Positions 8,372 to 17,718 of a DNA stretch of 64,000 nucleotides are shown here, piece after piece. A program made the translations under genes and the position numbers. Below the pieces are notes generated by a model that saw nothing but the letters and a program-made list of their open reading frames with translations, made no database searches and was not told where the DNA came from. Location: positions 3,782,001 through 3,846,000 of the forward strand of contig CP036279.1 of the NCBI GenBank assembly GCA_007748055.1. Direction: 5' to 3'. This DNA comes from Kolteria novifilia. GTDB taxonomy: Bacteria; Planctomycetota; Planctomycetia; Kolteriales; Kolteriaceae. Within the stretch, counting starts at the first letter, position 1. Each line of letters begins with the position of its first letter.

Positions 8372-9724
8372 ATGATGAGAAAAGCACTATTAGCGGCCGC
8401 TCTGTGCCTTGTGACTACGCTCCCGACCTATGCGCAGGAACAAGCCGTGGCGGGCGCGACCACCGTCAACGTCAGCAAGAAATGCTGCTCGATCTTCGAC
8501 TTCCTTGGCATCGGCCAAGCCTTCGACTTCATCAACGAGAACATCTTCAAGAGCGCCCTCGGCCAGGCCGCCAACCGGGTCCTCGGCCCCGTCGGCCGCG
8601 CCCTCGGCTTGGGACCGTCGCTCCTCTCCGACAAGTTCGCCAACGAGCCGGGAGCCATGGGGCTCGCCCACAAGCTCAAGAAGGAAGAGCTCAAAGCGCC
8701 CTTGAAGGTCAAGGCGATCGAGTACCTCGGCACCCTCGATTGTAACTGCTACCCGGAAGTCGTCGACGCCCTGCTCGCGTCGCTGGACGACTGCACCGAG
8801 GTCGTACGTTTCGCGGCCCTCAAGGCCCTTCGCAAGCAGTGCGGCAAGAAGCACTTCTCCCACTTGCACGGTCACAAACAAAGCTGCGAGTGCGAGTCGG
8901 AATGTCGCTGTGACTGCCGCGGCTGTCAGTGCCAGCGGAAGGTCATCGAACGGCTCAACGATCTTCTGCTCGAGCGGGACGAGACCGGCTGCCTGAAGGA
9001 GAAGTCGCACCGCGTTCGCGAACTCGCCACGATCATGATCGAGGAATGCCTCTCGAAGCGTCAACCGCCTCCCGGCATGTGCATGGACGAACCCGCCGAG
9101 GAGGTCAAGCCGGCCCCCGAGAAGAAGCCGACGCCCGATCCCGTGCCGAAGGCCAAGCCCGATGTCGCTCCCAAGGCCGTTCCGGACACAACGACGACCA
9201 ATAGCCCTTCGTCGCTCGGCTCTTGGCTTCGCTCCTGGTCGCGTGCCAGCAAGTCGGATGAGCCGGCCGAGCAAGTGACCGAGACGGTCAGCCACGAGGT
9301 CGTCCAGGAGACGCCCGCGCCTACCGCCACCGCCGTCACGCACACGGCGGGCTATCGTGGGGTTCCGCGGGAGCCGGTGGAGGCCGCCGTCGAGACCCGC
9401 GTCGAGACCCGCGTCGAGGAGCCACTCGTTTCGGAAGTGATCGAGGAGGAATATGTTCCGGCTCGCCATCGTCGTGGCAGCGCCCGTCCGCGTTTCGGTA
9501 AGCGGACCTTCGGTAGCCGCTGCCGGGCTTGCGAGCGTCGCGAAAAGCTCGCCGAGGTCGAAACCGACGAGGCCGCGCCGCGGGTCTCCGGCGAGGTCGC
9601 GCTCATCACCGCCGAGGTCGTCGCCGAGGAGGGAATCGTCATCGAGTCTCCCGAGCGTCAAGCCAAGCAGTCGGGCTCTCCGAAGAGCCGCCGTCATCTG
9701 CTCGGCGAGATCTTCGGCTACTAA
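8372..9724 (+). CDS. Secreted HEAT-like Cys-rich protein, planctomycete type
   Basis: 450 residues. The N-terminus is a signal peptide (MMRKALLAAALCLVTTLPTYA, cleavage after YAQ). Residues about 90-240 form helical pairs of HEAT-repeat character (VKAIEYLGTLDCNCYPEVV then EVVRFAALKALRKQCGKKHF), interrupted by a Cys cluster with eight Cys in 20 residues (CECESECRCDCRGCQC). The second half is Pro/Glu/Val-rich low complexity and ends in a basic Arg-rich segment with CRACERREK and an acidic tail. An in-frame TTG lies one codon upstream; the ATG at 8372 fits AAAGGAAGGA. Probably an envelope-scaffold protein; a terminator follows immediately. Confidence 0.78.
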   Translation: MMRKALLAAALCLVTTLPTYAQEQAVAGATTVNVSKKCCSIFDFLGIGQAFDFINENIFKSALGQAANRVLGPVGRALGLGPSLLSDKFANEPGAMGLAHKLKKEELKAPLKVKAIEYLGTLDCNCYPEVVDALLASLDDCTEVVRFAALKALRKQCGKKHFSHLHGHKQSCECESECRCDCRGCQCQRKVIERLNDLLLERDETGCLKEKSHRVRELATIMIEECLSKRQPPPGMCMDEPAEEVKPAPEKKPTPDPVPKAKPDVAPKAVPDTTTTNSPSSLGSWLRSWSRASKSDEPAEQVTETVSHEVVQETPAPTATAVTHTAGYRGVPREPVEAAVETRVETRVEEPLVSEVIEEEYVPARHRRGSARPRFGKRTFGSRCRACERREKLAEVETDEAAPRVSGEVALITAEVVAEEGIVIESPERQAKQSGSPKSRRHLLGEIFGY

Positions 9725-9748
9725 GCCGCCGACTCGATCCCTGTCTAC

Positions 9749-9790
9749 GAAGAGCCCCCGACCTCTCCTCGGGGGCTCTTCCGTTTCTTG
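9749..9790 (+). terminator. Rho-independent terminator after the secreted HEAT-like gene
   Basis: A perfect 13-bp stem (GAAGAGCCCCCGA pairing with TCGGGGGCTCTTC) encloses a 7-nt loop and is followed by CGTTTCTT. It begins 25 bp after the stop codon of the gene ending at 9724. Confidence 0.88.
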
Positions 9791-9797
9791 ACGGGTA

Positions 9798-9836
9798 GGC
9801 AGCCCATTGATCTATTCGCTGCCGGCTACGAACGGT
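9798..9836 (-). repeat. Dispersed intergenic repeat, copy 1
   Basis: The reverse complement contains CCGTTCGTAGCCGGCAGCG followed by AATAGATCAATGGGCTGCC. The same sequence with a few changes occurs at 23281-23317 and 42201-42240. The flanking GCAGCC/GGGCTGC arms can pair. Confidence 0.75.
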
Positions 9837-10194
9837 CCGCGAGTGCCCTGTTGGGCTAGGCTTCGTCTCAAGAGTTAATCGTCGGCCCGAGGCACAGCGA
9901 GTTGGTGGGGGACGAGGTGGTCGAAACAGGCGAATCCATTGGATTCGTCGATGCAGACCGACAAAGTCTCGCGGCAACTTGGCCAGCCGAAGCCAGAGCC
10001 GATTTTTGAGACGGAGCCTAGTTCGCTCCATGAAGCCCCGTCTACCTCTCGAGCGGGAGCTTGCCAAAGAAATGGCGTTTCACGCATGCCCTTGACGAAC
10101 ATGGGCATGGTACCCGAAAGGTCTTTCGGCAATGAACCAACGAATCGGGAGCCAAGACCGTACAAGAGCAAGATCACCCTCGAGGGAACACGCC
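9837..10194. other. Intergenic region upstream of doxX
   Basis: About 358 bp with no credible gene on either strand and no clear promoter boxes. The last 20 bp contain the GAGG ribosome site of the downstream gene. Confidence 0.5.
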
Positions 10195-10620
10195 ATGAAA
10201 CAAGTCTTCGAGAGTCTCGATCGATTGGTGGAACGTGTCGCGGGTCATGCCCACTGGCTCCTGCGGGTCGGGCTTGCGGCGTCGTTTCTCTCGCACAGTT
10301 TGCCCCGTTACGGAGCGCTCGATGCGTTCGCGGAACGGATGGACCTGCCCTACGGGGCCGCGGTGATGGCGACGATGGTCGAAACCCTCGCGGCGATGGC
10401 GATTCTCGTCGGCGGTTTCGTTCCGGGAATGCTCGGCCATTGGATCACGCGTTTGGGCGCCTTCGCGTACGTCCCGATCATGGCGGTCGCCATTCTCACG
10501 CAGCACTGGGGCCGTTGGAGCTTCACCCCCGCGCCCGACTATCCTCTCGGCGGCGCCGAGTTCCCCACCATCATGCTGCTCACCGCGACCTATTTGGGGA
10601 TCAAGGGCAATAGGGCGTAA
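10195..10620 (+). CDS. DoxX family membrane protein
   Basis: 141 residues starting at the ATG at 10195 (MKQVFESLDRLVERV) behind a CGAGGG element. Four hydrophobic segments are visible (around WLLRVGLAASFLSHS, VETLAAMAILVGGFV, FAYVPIMAVAILTQH and FPTIMLLTATYLGI), the four-helix layout of DoxX-type proteins, with the helix-1 pattern LLR-GL and the helix-3 Trp/His (HWGRWSF). DoxX-like proteins sit in the cytoplasmic membrane and are linked to redox or thiosulfate-quinone chemistry, but most, like this one, have no defined role. It stands alone; the nearest genes are on the other strand. Confidence 0.78.
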   Translation: MKQVFESLDRLVERVAGHAHWLLRVGLAASFLSHSLPRYGALDAFAERMDLPYGAAVMATMVETLAAMAILVGGFVPGMLGHWITRLGAFAYVPIMAVAILTQHWGRWSFTPAPDYPLGGAEFPTIMLLTATYLGIKGNRA

Positions 10621-10747
10621 CGAAACCCGGACGCTACCGTCACTCACATGATGGAAACGACAAGCGAGTCCATCTCCTAGCCGCGATCGCGGCGGCATCA
10701 CGTAGCCAGGTACGTGAGTGCCAGGTATCAGTCAGCCCCAGATCAGA

Positions 10748-10760
10748 GCCCCGTAGGGGC
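10748..10760. repeat. Short GCCCCGTAGGGGC palindrome
   Basis: A perfect 5-bp-arm palindrome, GCCCC-GTA-GGGGC, followed by GGC, in the gap between two convergent genes. Such GCCCCGTAGGGGCGGC units are common intergenic repeats in planctomycetes as far as I recall; here it could also help end transcription of the convergent pair. Confidence 0.5.
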
Positions 10761-10778
10761 GGCGCTCCTTCCAAGCGT

Positions 10779-11789
10779 TCAGAGTCCCGTTTCGAGCGGT
10801 CCGCCGTCGTCGCGTTTGCCGAGACTCTGGAGGATCGCGATGTCGGCCGCATCGGAGAGGAAGTGAACGGAGCCGTCGGCCATCGCGAGGTTGGCGCCAC
10901 CGGGATGGAAACTCCCCATTGCCCGGTTCACCACGCCCCAGACGTAACTGACCTTATTGGTCGCCGCGGGAATCACCCCCGCGTTGAGCGGATCGAAGTC
11001 GCGTTCGGGTTGGTTGATCGGTTCGCTGAAGGCAACGGCCTGTGGATCGGGACCAGTCGCGCCGTTGCGTGCGGTCGTCGCCCAAGTGCGCGCGGCTCCC
11101 GCCTGTGACGCGGCGGCCCCGGTCACCCGGGAGATTTGATACTTCGACTCTCCCAAGAGCGCCGTTCGCGAGGTCCCATCGGTCGCATCCTCAAGGCCGT
11201 GGCTCGAGTTGACGTACATCAGCCCGTTGTCCCAGAGACCACGCAAGACTCCCGAGTGGAACGAACAGGCCTCGGCACTCGTACCCCCACCCATGACCGC
11301 GAGATAGTTGTTTTCGTTCTCTTCGGTCGCGGAACTGGAAACGGGATTGGTCGGGCAAACGTAACTCCGATTCAACTCGTTTTGCAGGTCGCGGTTGACA
11401 CCGTAACTCGTGCCCGGCGAGGTAAGATAGGGCGTGAAGCTCACGTTGAGATTGAAGCGATCGTAGCGCTGCTGCTGGTCGAGATAGGGCAGCACCAGGA
11501 CAGTCCATGGAGCCTGCCCGTTCCCTTCGGAATCGACGCTGTAGCCCAGCCCGCCGGGACAATCGAACGGCAACTTGTTGACGGCAGTGGGCGGTAGGAC
11601 GCTGTGAGCGTCGGCGTAGTTGTGCAGCGCGACGGCGAGTTGTTTGAGTTTGTTGGTGCACTGCATCCGCCGGGCCGCTTCCCGGGCCTGCTGAATCGCG
11701 GGAAGGAGCAGACTGACCAGGATGCCGATGACGGCGATCACGACCAGTAGCTCCACGAGGGTAAAGCCGAATCGACTCGTTCGTTTCAT
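10779..11789 (-). CDS. DUF1559 domain-containing prepilin-like protein
   Basis: 336 residues. It opens with a type IV prepilin cleavage/methylation motif (FGFTLVELLVVIAVIGILV), where the peptidase cuts before the FTLVE Phe and the hydrophobic helix anchors the protein, followed by LLPAIQQAREAARRMQC, the classic start of planctomycete DUF1559 proteins. The C-terminus has the H-x9-DG motif (FHPGGANLAMADGSVHF). This family is hugely expanded in planctomycetes; members are thought to form pseudopilus-like surface or secretion structures, but the function is not established. No pilus or secretion genes are adjacent. Upstream, 11790-12002 is a plain leader. Confidence 0.95.
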   Translation of the reverse strand: MKRTSRFGFTLVELLVVIAVIGILVSLLLPAIQQAREAARRMQCTNKLKQLAVALHNYADAHSVLPPTAVNKLPFDCPGGLGYSVDSEGNGQAPWTVLVLPYLDQQQRYDRFNLNVSFTPYLTSPGTSYGVNRDLQNELNRSYVCPTNPVSSSATEENENNYLAVMGGGTSAEACSFHSGVLRGLWDNGLMYVNSSHGLEDATDGTSRTALLGESKYQISRVTGAAASQAGAARTWATTARNGATGPDPQAVAFSEPINQPERDFDPLNAGVIPAATNKVSYVWGVVNRAMGSFHPGGANLAMADGSVHFLSDAADIAILQSLGKRDDGGPLETGL

Positions 11790-12002
11790 GATGATCGTGA
11801 CTCCAAAACGGACTCGGATGGCGAAAGCATCGTTGGGCAGGTAGTCCCCAACCGGACTTGGCGAAAACGCCTCGACAAGAGGAAGGCATCGCCGGTTCCA
11901 TCTCTCTTCGCCTCGGGTGCCAACTCGCGGCGCGACCCGTCGGACGAATGGGCCGACATATGCAGGATGTTACCACAGGTTCGTCCGATCGGAAACGGCT
12001 AC

Positions 12003-12878
12003 TCACGAACCGTAGTAGACCTCGACGGGCGTGGGGATCCGGTCGCGGACTTGCTCGGCGATGGCGTCGACTTCGTCGCAGGGAAGCGACGTCACGTAGT
12101 CCTCGGCCGGGCGCCGCGCGACGGTGTAGACCTGAATCAACTTGAGTTTGCCCCCCCGTCGCAAGAGCCCCGAGAGACGCTCGACATACGACGCGATCTC
12201 CTCCTCCGAGGGTCCTACGCCATCGACGCGCACAAAGAGGCTTTGAATCACCAACGGATGCTGACGAGCGACAAGACGGATATTGTTGAGGATCTGCTCA
12301 AAGGGGATCGGCGTGCGGTCGACCAGGCGAAAGTAGTCCGCCGTGCCCGCATCGAGCTTGGCCCAGATCTCGCCCCGATGCTCCATCAACACCTCGATCG
12401 CCCGGGCGACGACGGGGCGATGGAACATGCTGGCGTTGGTGATCAATACCATCCGCACTTCGTCCAATCCACGCCGGCGCTTGATGCCGGCCACGGTGGA
12501 AACGATCTCGTCAATGTTCCGAAACGTCGTCGGTTCGCCGTCGCCGGAGAAAGCGATGTCGTTGAGTCGCCTCAGGGGCTCCGGGACGCTCGCGAAGGCC
12601 TCGTCCTCGAAGAGCCTGCCCGAGGCGATCCAATCGAGGGTCGTTTCGAGTTCTTCTTTGAGCTGGTCGGTGGCGACGAAGCGAAGGTCCGAGTCCTCGC
12701 GGCGATCGACTTGGCAGTAGATACAGTCGAAGTTGCAGATCTTGTCGGGGTTGAGATTGATCCCGACGCTGATGCCCTTCGAACGTCTCGACAGCACGGG
12801 GTAGACGTAGCGGTGGGAACGAAAGGAGCGCGGATGAGCCTGATGTTGTTCCAGAATCGGTAGGGGCTGAGAATCCAT
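12003..12878 (-). CDS. Radical SAM protein (COG0731-like)
   Basis: 291 residues. The radical SAM motif C-x3-C-x2-C is CNFDCIYC near residue 49, preceded by SKGISVGINLNPDKI. The SAM-binding strand-2 region is AFSGDGEPTTF, the S-G-x-GEPT form seen in the COG0731/wyosine-like group, followed by VLITNASMFHRP and AKLDAGTADYF. A partial TIM barrel carrying one [4Fe-4S] cluster is expected. The substrate is unknown; the group includes tRNA-modifying and uncharacterised enzymes. The gene lies 44 bp upstream of no partner on its strand; ptsP is transcribed toward it from 15259 and ends 44 bp away. Confidence 0.85.
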   Translation of the reverse strand: MDSQPLPILEQHQAHPRSFRSHRYVYPVLSRRSKGISVGINLNPDKICNFDCIYCQVDRREDSDLRFVATDQLKEELETTLDWIASGRLFEDEAFASVPEPLRRLNDIAFSGDGEPTTFRNIDEIVSTVAGIKRRRGLDEVRMVLITNASMFHRPVVARAIEVLMEHRGEIWAKLDAGTADYFRLVDRTPIPFEQILNNIRLVARQHPLVIQSLFVRVDGVGPSEEEIASYVERLSGLLRRGGKLKLIQVYTVARRPAEDYVTSLPCDEVDAIAEQVRDRIPTPVEVYYGS

Positions 12879-12922
12879 GGGGGCGTCGAATCCAATTGGG
12901 GCAGGCTGTCACGTTGCCACGA

Positions 12923-15259
12923 CTACATGCTACGGAACTCCTCGGAGAGGATCGCTTTGACGTCAGCGATATCGTTTGCTTCGACAAGACGTTGGCCAAC
13001 CTGCCGAGGTTCGCTCGGCAACTGCAAGCTGGCGAACATCGTGCGCACTTGTTGAACGTGCCCCGGCGGCAAGCTGAGGGCGTCAGCACCCAGCGAGTAG
13101 AGGGCGAGAATGCCGTCAAGATCGCTGGCCGCCTCGCCGCAGATCGTGACCGGCTTGCCGGCGGCGTGAGCGTGTCCGATGACCCGCCAAACGAGGCGCA
13201 AGTAGCCCGGCTCCAGTGGCGTCTTCAAATCGACCAGCCCATCGTCGGATCGGTCAATTCCCAGAAGCGAATGCAATAGGTCGTTGGAGCCGATCGAAAG
13301 GAAGTCGATGCGCGGGATCCAAGCCTCGGCCATCAATGCGGCCGCCGCGACCTCGATCATGATGCCGACGGGCACCTCCTCCGCGAACGCGACCCCCTCC
13401 TCGCGAAGGCTCTCCCGGGCCTCGTCGAGCAGAATCAGCGCCCGATTGAGTTGCCGCTGGGTCGTAATCATCGGAAAGAGGATCCGGACCGGCCCCCCCT
13501 TGCCCGCGCGGAGGATCGCCCGAAGCTGGGTCCGAACCACATCTTGAACGTGCGGTAGTTGGTCGACGAGTCGCCATTCCCAGCACTCGCGGGTCAAGTC
13601 GGCGATCCCGTAGAGCTTCTCCGAGCGCAAGTCGAGTGTTCGGATGGTCATCGGACGACCGTTGAGCTCGCCGATCATCTTCCGGTAGACTTCGTACTGC
13701 TCCTCCTCGGTGAGGAACGACCGCCGCGCCAGCTCGAGAAACTCGCTGCGATAGAGCCCAACCGCCTCGGCGCCGCATTCGATGCTTCGCTTGACTTCGG
13801 GGAAGAGGTTGACCGTCGTCTCCAACCGGATCGGCGTCGGCACCGGTTCACCATTCGACTCGGGCGCCGGCAGCGAGCGCTGTTCGGCCAGTTGCCTAGC
13901 TAAGTCGCGATGGGCGTCGGTCGGCGAAAGGTAGACGAGCCCCATCTCCGCATCGACGAGAATTTCCGCCCCAGCACGAACGTAGGAAAGCAGCCGATCA
14001 ACTTGGGTAAGCATCGGGATGCCCAAACTTCGCGCGAGGATCGCGACGTGGCTGTGCATTCCCCCCTTCTCGACCGCGATTCCGCGGACCCGACTGAGGT
14101 CGCAACTGAAGAGTTCCAGCAGGGAGACTTCGTGGCCGACGACGATGGCGTCATCGGACTGCTTTTCGTCCGATTTGGGCAGCGCATGGTTCAAAATGCG
14201 CCGAAAAACGTCCTTAATGTCGTAAATTCGCTCGTAAAAGAACGGATTCTCGAGCTTTTGGAACGCTTTGAGGTACTGATGGGCGACGCTGACGACCGCT
14301 CGCTCCACCGAAGCTCCGTTGTCGACAAGCCGCACTAAATCCCGCTGAACCGAGGAATCCTCAAGCATCAGTCGCTGAGCTTGCAGCAACGCCCCGAACT
14401 CCTCGCCGAGCAATTCCGCCAGGTGTCGCGAAGCGCGATCGAGGTCGGCTTGACCGTCGGCGATCGCCTTAAATAGAAGATCGCGTTCCTCTTGCGCCGG
14501 ACCCGGTGACCGCGTGACGATGTCTGGATCGGCGAAATCGAAGGCCTCGAACCGGATCGCTCGACCGATTCCATACCCAGGGCAAGCGATCACTCCTTTA
14601 AGCGGGGCTGCCGGAATCGTCGGCGTTTCGTGGGCATTCCCCTCGGCCTGGCGCCGAACACCCTCGGAAAGCTGCTGGGTGAGCTGCGAATTGGCGACGA
14701 GAATGCCTAGCTGCGCGGCAACCGCGACGAGCATCCGGACTTCGTTGGCCGAGTATTTTCGCTGTTCGACGTGCTGGACAACGAGGACCCCCTGGACGAC
14801 CCCACCCTGAATCAGCGGAACGCCGAGGAACGACTGGTAGGCCTCTTCCCCCGCTTCGGGAAAGTAGCGGTAGCGAGGGTGCCGACTCGCATCATCCACC
14901 GAGACGGGAGCTTTTCGCTCGGCGACCAGGCCAACGAGTCCCTCCGTCACCGGCATCTTGACTCGGCCCACCGAATCGGGCGCCAATCCGACCGTTGCGC
15001 GCAGCGTCAGTTCCCGCGCCCCGGTGTCGAGCGTGTAAACCGAGCTAACGTCTGTCCTAAAACGGGTTTGGATATGACGAACAATATTGTTGAGCGTCTC
15101 GTCGAGGTCGTGGCTGTTGGACACGAGATCGCTCACCTCACCAAGCGTGAGGAGAAGCATCGTCTCTTGTTGCGTATCCGGAATCTCGATCAACGGTCTT
15201 CGATGTTCCTTTGCTGGAGGTGGCGCGGTCCCCGAGGCGGCATCACAAAGTGACAGCAA
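12923..15259 (-). CDS. ptsP: GAF domain-containing phosphoenolpyruvate-protein phosphotransferase (EI-Ntr-like)
   Basis: 778 residues, matching PtsP. A GAF domain covers about residues 35-190 (LDETLNNIVRHIQTRF, GVPLIQGGVVQGVLVVQH). The PTS enzyme I part follows: the phospho-His is in GGMHSHVAILARSLGIP, and the PEP-binding barrel has RTLDLRSEKLYG, GIMIEVAAAALMAE, FLSIGSNDLLHSLLGIDRSD and the catalytic Cys in ICGEAASDL. EI-Ntr phosphorylates NPr from PEP in regulatory rather than sugar-transport PTS. No NPr or EIIA-Ntr gene is nearby. The start is uncertain: the TTG at 15259 gives the longest product but lies inside a palindrome (15251-15265); an ATG at 15160, just before the GAF domain, is an alternative. 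Confidence 0.92.
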   Translation of the reverse strand: MLSLCDAASGTAPPPAKEHRRPLIEIPDTQQETMLLLTLGEVSDLVSNSHDLDETLNNIVRHIQTRFRTDVSSVYTLDTGARELTLRATVGLAPDSVGRVKMPVTEGLVGLVAERKAPVSVDDASRHPRYRYFPEAGEEAYQSFLGVPLIQGGVVQGVLVVQHVEQRKYSANEVRMLVAVAAQLGILVANSQLTQQLSEGVRRQAEGNAHETPTIPAAPLKGVIACPGYGIGRAIRFEAFDFADPDIVTRSPGPAQEERDLLFKAIADGQADLDRASRHLAELLGEEFGALLQAQRLMLEDSSVQRDLVRLVDNGASVERAVVSVAHQYLKAFQKLENPFFYERIYDIKDVFRRILNHALPKSDEKQSDDAIVVGHEVSLLELFSCDLSRVRGIAVEKGGMHSHVAILARSLGIPMLTQVDRLLSYVRAGAEILVDAEMGLVYLSPTDAHRDLARQLAEQRSLPAPESNGEPVPTPIRLETTVNLFPEVKRSIECGAEAVGLYRSEFLELARRSFLTEEEQYEVYRKMIGELNGRPMTIRTLDLRSEKLYGIADLTRECWEWRLVDQLPHVQDVVRTQLRAILRAGKGGPVRILFPMITTQRQLNRALILLDEARESLREEGVAFAEEVPVGIMIEVAAAALMAEAWIPRIDFLSIGSNDLLHSLLGIDRSDDGLVDLKTPLEPGYLRLVWRVIGHAHAAGKPVTICGEAASDLDGILALYSLGADALSLPPGHVQQVRTMFASLQLPSEPRQVGQRLVEANDIADVKAILSEEFRSM

Positions 15260-15265
15260 CTGTCA
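15251..15265. promoter_or_regulatory. Palindrome at the 5' edge of ptsP
   Basis: TGACAG-CAA-CTGTCA, a perfect 6-bp inverted repeat. A near copy (GACAG-CGA-CTGTC) lies at 15468-15480. It could be an operator, but similar units occur as intergenic repeats, so regulation is only a possibility. Confidence 0.4.
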
Positions 15266-16277
15266 TGCCGTCCCTTGGCCGCCGAATACTCGAATAAGGT
15301 GCTCCATTCGTATGGATCTAACATTTGAGGCAACAGACGGAACCCGCCTCTTGACATCGCAACGTTTCCTGTGGCGAAGAGGCCTTATCCGGTAAGGATT
15401 TCCGTCAACCAAGGCAGGTAATCTCGTTCAGCAGGTGATTCGAATCGCCCAAAAAGAAACAAAAAGGGACAGCGACTGTCGTTCTCTGCCCATTCTCATT
15501 ACACTTCGCCTCAAATCTGCGCACTTGGTGCCAATTTTGTCCCCAGTTCGCCACCAAGTGATCTCTTGACCTGACAAACCAGGGCCCTTCCCACGGCTCC
15601 AGCCACACAACCGTCGTCTCCACCATGGGTTACCACGCCTGACAAACGGATGCCTGTCCTAAAGGATGCAATGTGCGAATTCAGGATGCCTGACAAATCC
15701 CGCCAACGTGTCGACGAAGAGACGCCATCATGAACTGGGCAAAGCCTCCCCCCCCAAACGGCGAGAAATGCCCCACGATTGGCCGGTGCCCCCCAATGCT
15801 CTGACACTCTTTGCGCGCCTCTTGAGGTTCGATTCATCATCATCCAACCCGACCCGGCGGGTCAAGACCCACGTCACCTCTGCTCGAGGTACTACCCCAA
15901 GCCCTCCTGCAAATGCGCCGCCCCGGCAGCAGAGCAATCGGGGCTCGTCTTGTTGAGGTATCAAACCGCCGACTCCACTTCGCCTCTGTGACCCTCCGCG
16001 ACCTCTGCGGTTCCTTTCTTGTTTCCACTCTTCTTCCGGACGAACTGGTGGGCCAAGGCCCACCCTACAAGACTCCTCTTCCCCTCCGTGATCCACCGCG
16101 AGCTCTGCGGTTCATTCCCGCTTCCTGGGCTATTCCCAAGGCAGCCCCCGTCGTCTCTCCCCATTTGCCTGTGCGAGCCTATCCGATTTAATGAGCCAAT
16201 TCGTGGAACCGAACCCGTCGACGGTGCCGAAGGGCGTTCGAACTGATTGGGTGACGAATCATCAAGGAACCCCGCTC
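15266..16277. other. 1-kb repeat-rich intergenic region between ptsP and der
   Basis: No credible gene on either strand. It contains a second GACAG..CTGTC palindrome (15468-15480), three scattered copies of a TGACAAA word (near 15571, 15640 and 15694), and two AGAGG-type periodic repeats in the right part (annotated separately). The short open frames here have no homology-like features. The right edge holds the AAGGAA ribosome site of der. Confidence 0.6.
15978..16115 (-). repeat. Two copies of an AGAGG-type periodic intergenic repeat
   Basis: On the minus strand, AACCGCAGAGGTCGCGGAGG then GTCACAGAGG occurs at about 15985-16014, and a diverged copy, AACCGCAGAGCTCGCGGTGG then ATCACGGAGG, at about 16084-16113. 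Within each copy a (A/G)GAGG word recurs roughly every 9-10 bases. This resembles the GCAGAGGACGCAGAGG-like repeats that I recall from planctomycete intergenic regions. Confidence 0.65.
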
Positions 16278-17645
16278 GTGCCCATTCCCAAGGTCGTCAT
16301 CGTCGGCAGACCCAATGTCGGCAAATCGTCTCTCTTCAACTGGCTGATCGGCCATCGCGTCGCGATCGTCGACCCGACCAGCGGCGTCACCCGCGACCGC
16401 GTCGACCACCTGACCGAGCACGGCGGCCGCTACTTCGAGCTCGTCGATACCGGCGGCATGGGCGTGATCGACAAGGACGGGCTCACCGACGACATCGAAA
16501 AACAGATCCGCACTGCGATGGAGGAAGCTTCGGTCATCCTCTTCGTCGTCGATTCTCAAGAGGGGATCACCGGACTCGACGAGCTGGTCGCGCGGAAGCT
16601 CCGCAGCCTCAAGGCTCCCCTGCTCCTGGTCGCGAACAAAGCCGATAACAAGAGTCTCAAACTCGACGCCGAGACCGAATTCCCCCGCTTCGGTTGGCCG
16701 ATGCTCACCGTCAGCGTCACGGGAGGCCAAAACAAGGTCGCCCTGCTCGAAACGGTTCACAAGCTCCTTCCCGAGGAGATACCCGACGAGGGCCCGGTCG
16801 ATCCCAGCGTGGCGATGAAGATCGCGGTCGTCGGCGAGCGGAACGTCGGCAAGAGCACCTTTATCAACTGCTTGGCTCAGGAAGAACGGGTCATCGTCAG
16901 CGAAGTGCCCGGCACGACGCGCGACAGCGTCGATGTTCGTTTCGAGCACCAGAACCGCGCCTTCCTCGCGATCGACACCGCGGGCGTCAAACGCAAGAGC
17001 AAGCTTGTCGACAGCATCGAGTTTTACAGCCTGGCCCGATCGCAGCGAACGATCCGCCGGGCCGACGTGGTACTGATCTTCTTCGATGCCACCAAGCAGG
17101 TGACGAAGGTCGAGAAAAACCTCGCCCAATACGTCGAAGAGCAGCACAAGCCGTGCGTTCTGGTCATCAACAAGTGGGATTTGGTGAAGGACAAGGACGT
17201 CGTCACCAGCGACTATGACGAGTATCTCGACGAGGAGTTCCCAGGACTGACCTTCGCGCCGCGGGCCTTCATCACCGCTCAGACCGGCAAGAATGTCCAC
17301 GCCCTGCTCGACCTGAGCCAAAGCCTTTTCCACCAGGCACACGAGCGCATCACCACCGGCGAACTCAACCGGCTCGTCAAGCGGGCGATCGAGCAGCAAG
17401 CCCCGCCGGTCCGGCAGAACAAGCGTCCCAAGGTCTTCTTCGCGACCCAAGCCGCCGTGACGCCACCGACGCTGGTCCTCTTTTGCAACGAACCGACGCT
17501 CTTTGGGCAAACCTATCGCCGCTACCTCTTAAACTTCATCCGCGACGCCTGCCCCTTCCCCGAGATCCCCATCAAGCTCTACCTCCGCAAACGCGAGTCG
17601 AAAGCCGAAGACGACCTCGACGAGGGAACCACGATGGAGGCGTGA
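16278..17645 (+). CDS. der: Ribosome biogenesis GTPase Der (EngA)
   Basis: Double-GTPase that binds the 50S subunit during its assembly. The first G domain starts at residue 2 (PKVVIVGRPNVGKSS; G3 DTGGMG; G4 NKAD). The second begins near 175 (KIAVVGERNVGKST; G3 DTAGV; G4 NKWD), followed by the C-terminal KH-like domain (LYLRKRESK). I chose the GTG at 16278 because it puts PIPKVVIVGRPNVGK at the N-terminus, as in other Der proteins, and has AAGGAA 10 nt upstream. An in-frame ATG at 16191 would add 29 non-conserved residues and lacks a ribosome site. At 455 residues it is normal for Der. Confidence 0.95.
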   Translation: MPIPKVVIVGRPNVGKSSLFNWLIGHRVAIVDPTSGVTRDRVDHLTEHGGRYFELVDTGGMGVIDKDGLTDDIEKQIRTAMEEASVILFVVDSQEGITGLDELVARKLRSLKAPLLLVANKADNKSLKLDAETEFPRFGWPMLTVSVTGGQNKVALLETVHKLLPEEIPDEGPVDPSVAMKIAVVGERNVGKSTFINCLAQEERVIVSEVPGTTRDSVDVRFEHQNRAFLAIDTAGVKRKSKLVDSIEFYSLARSQRTIRRADVVLIFFDATKQVTKVEKNLAQYVEEQHKPCVLVINKWDLVKDKDVVTSDYDEYLDEEFPGLTFAPRAFITAQTGKNVHALLDLSQSLFHQAHERITTGELNRLVKRAIEQQAPPVRQNKRPKVFFATQAAVTPPTLVLFCNEPTLFGQTYRRYLLNFIRDACPFPEIPIKLYLRKRESKAEDDLDEGTTMEA

Positions 17646-17718
17646 GGAGGGGAGACCGACCGGAGCCGACGACCGCCCCTTGCCCGTCGAGTACCGTTCT
17701 CCTTCTTCCCCTATGAAC

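Noticed and set aside
15815-15850. T-loop-like GGTTCGATTC suggesting a tRNA
   Set aside because: No acceptor, D or anticodon arms can be folded around it.
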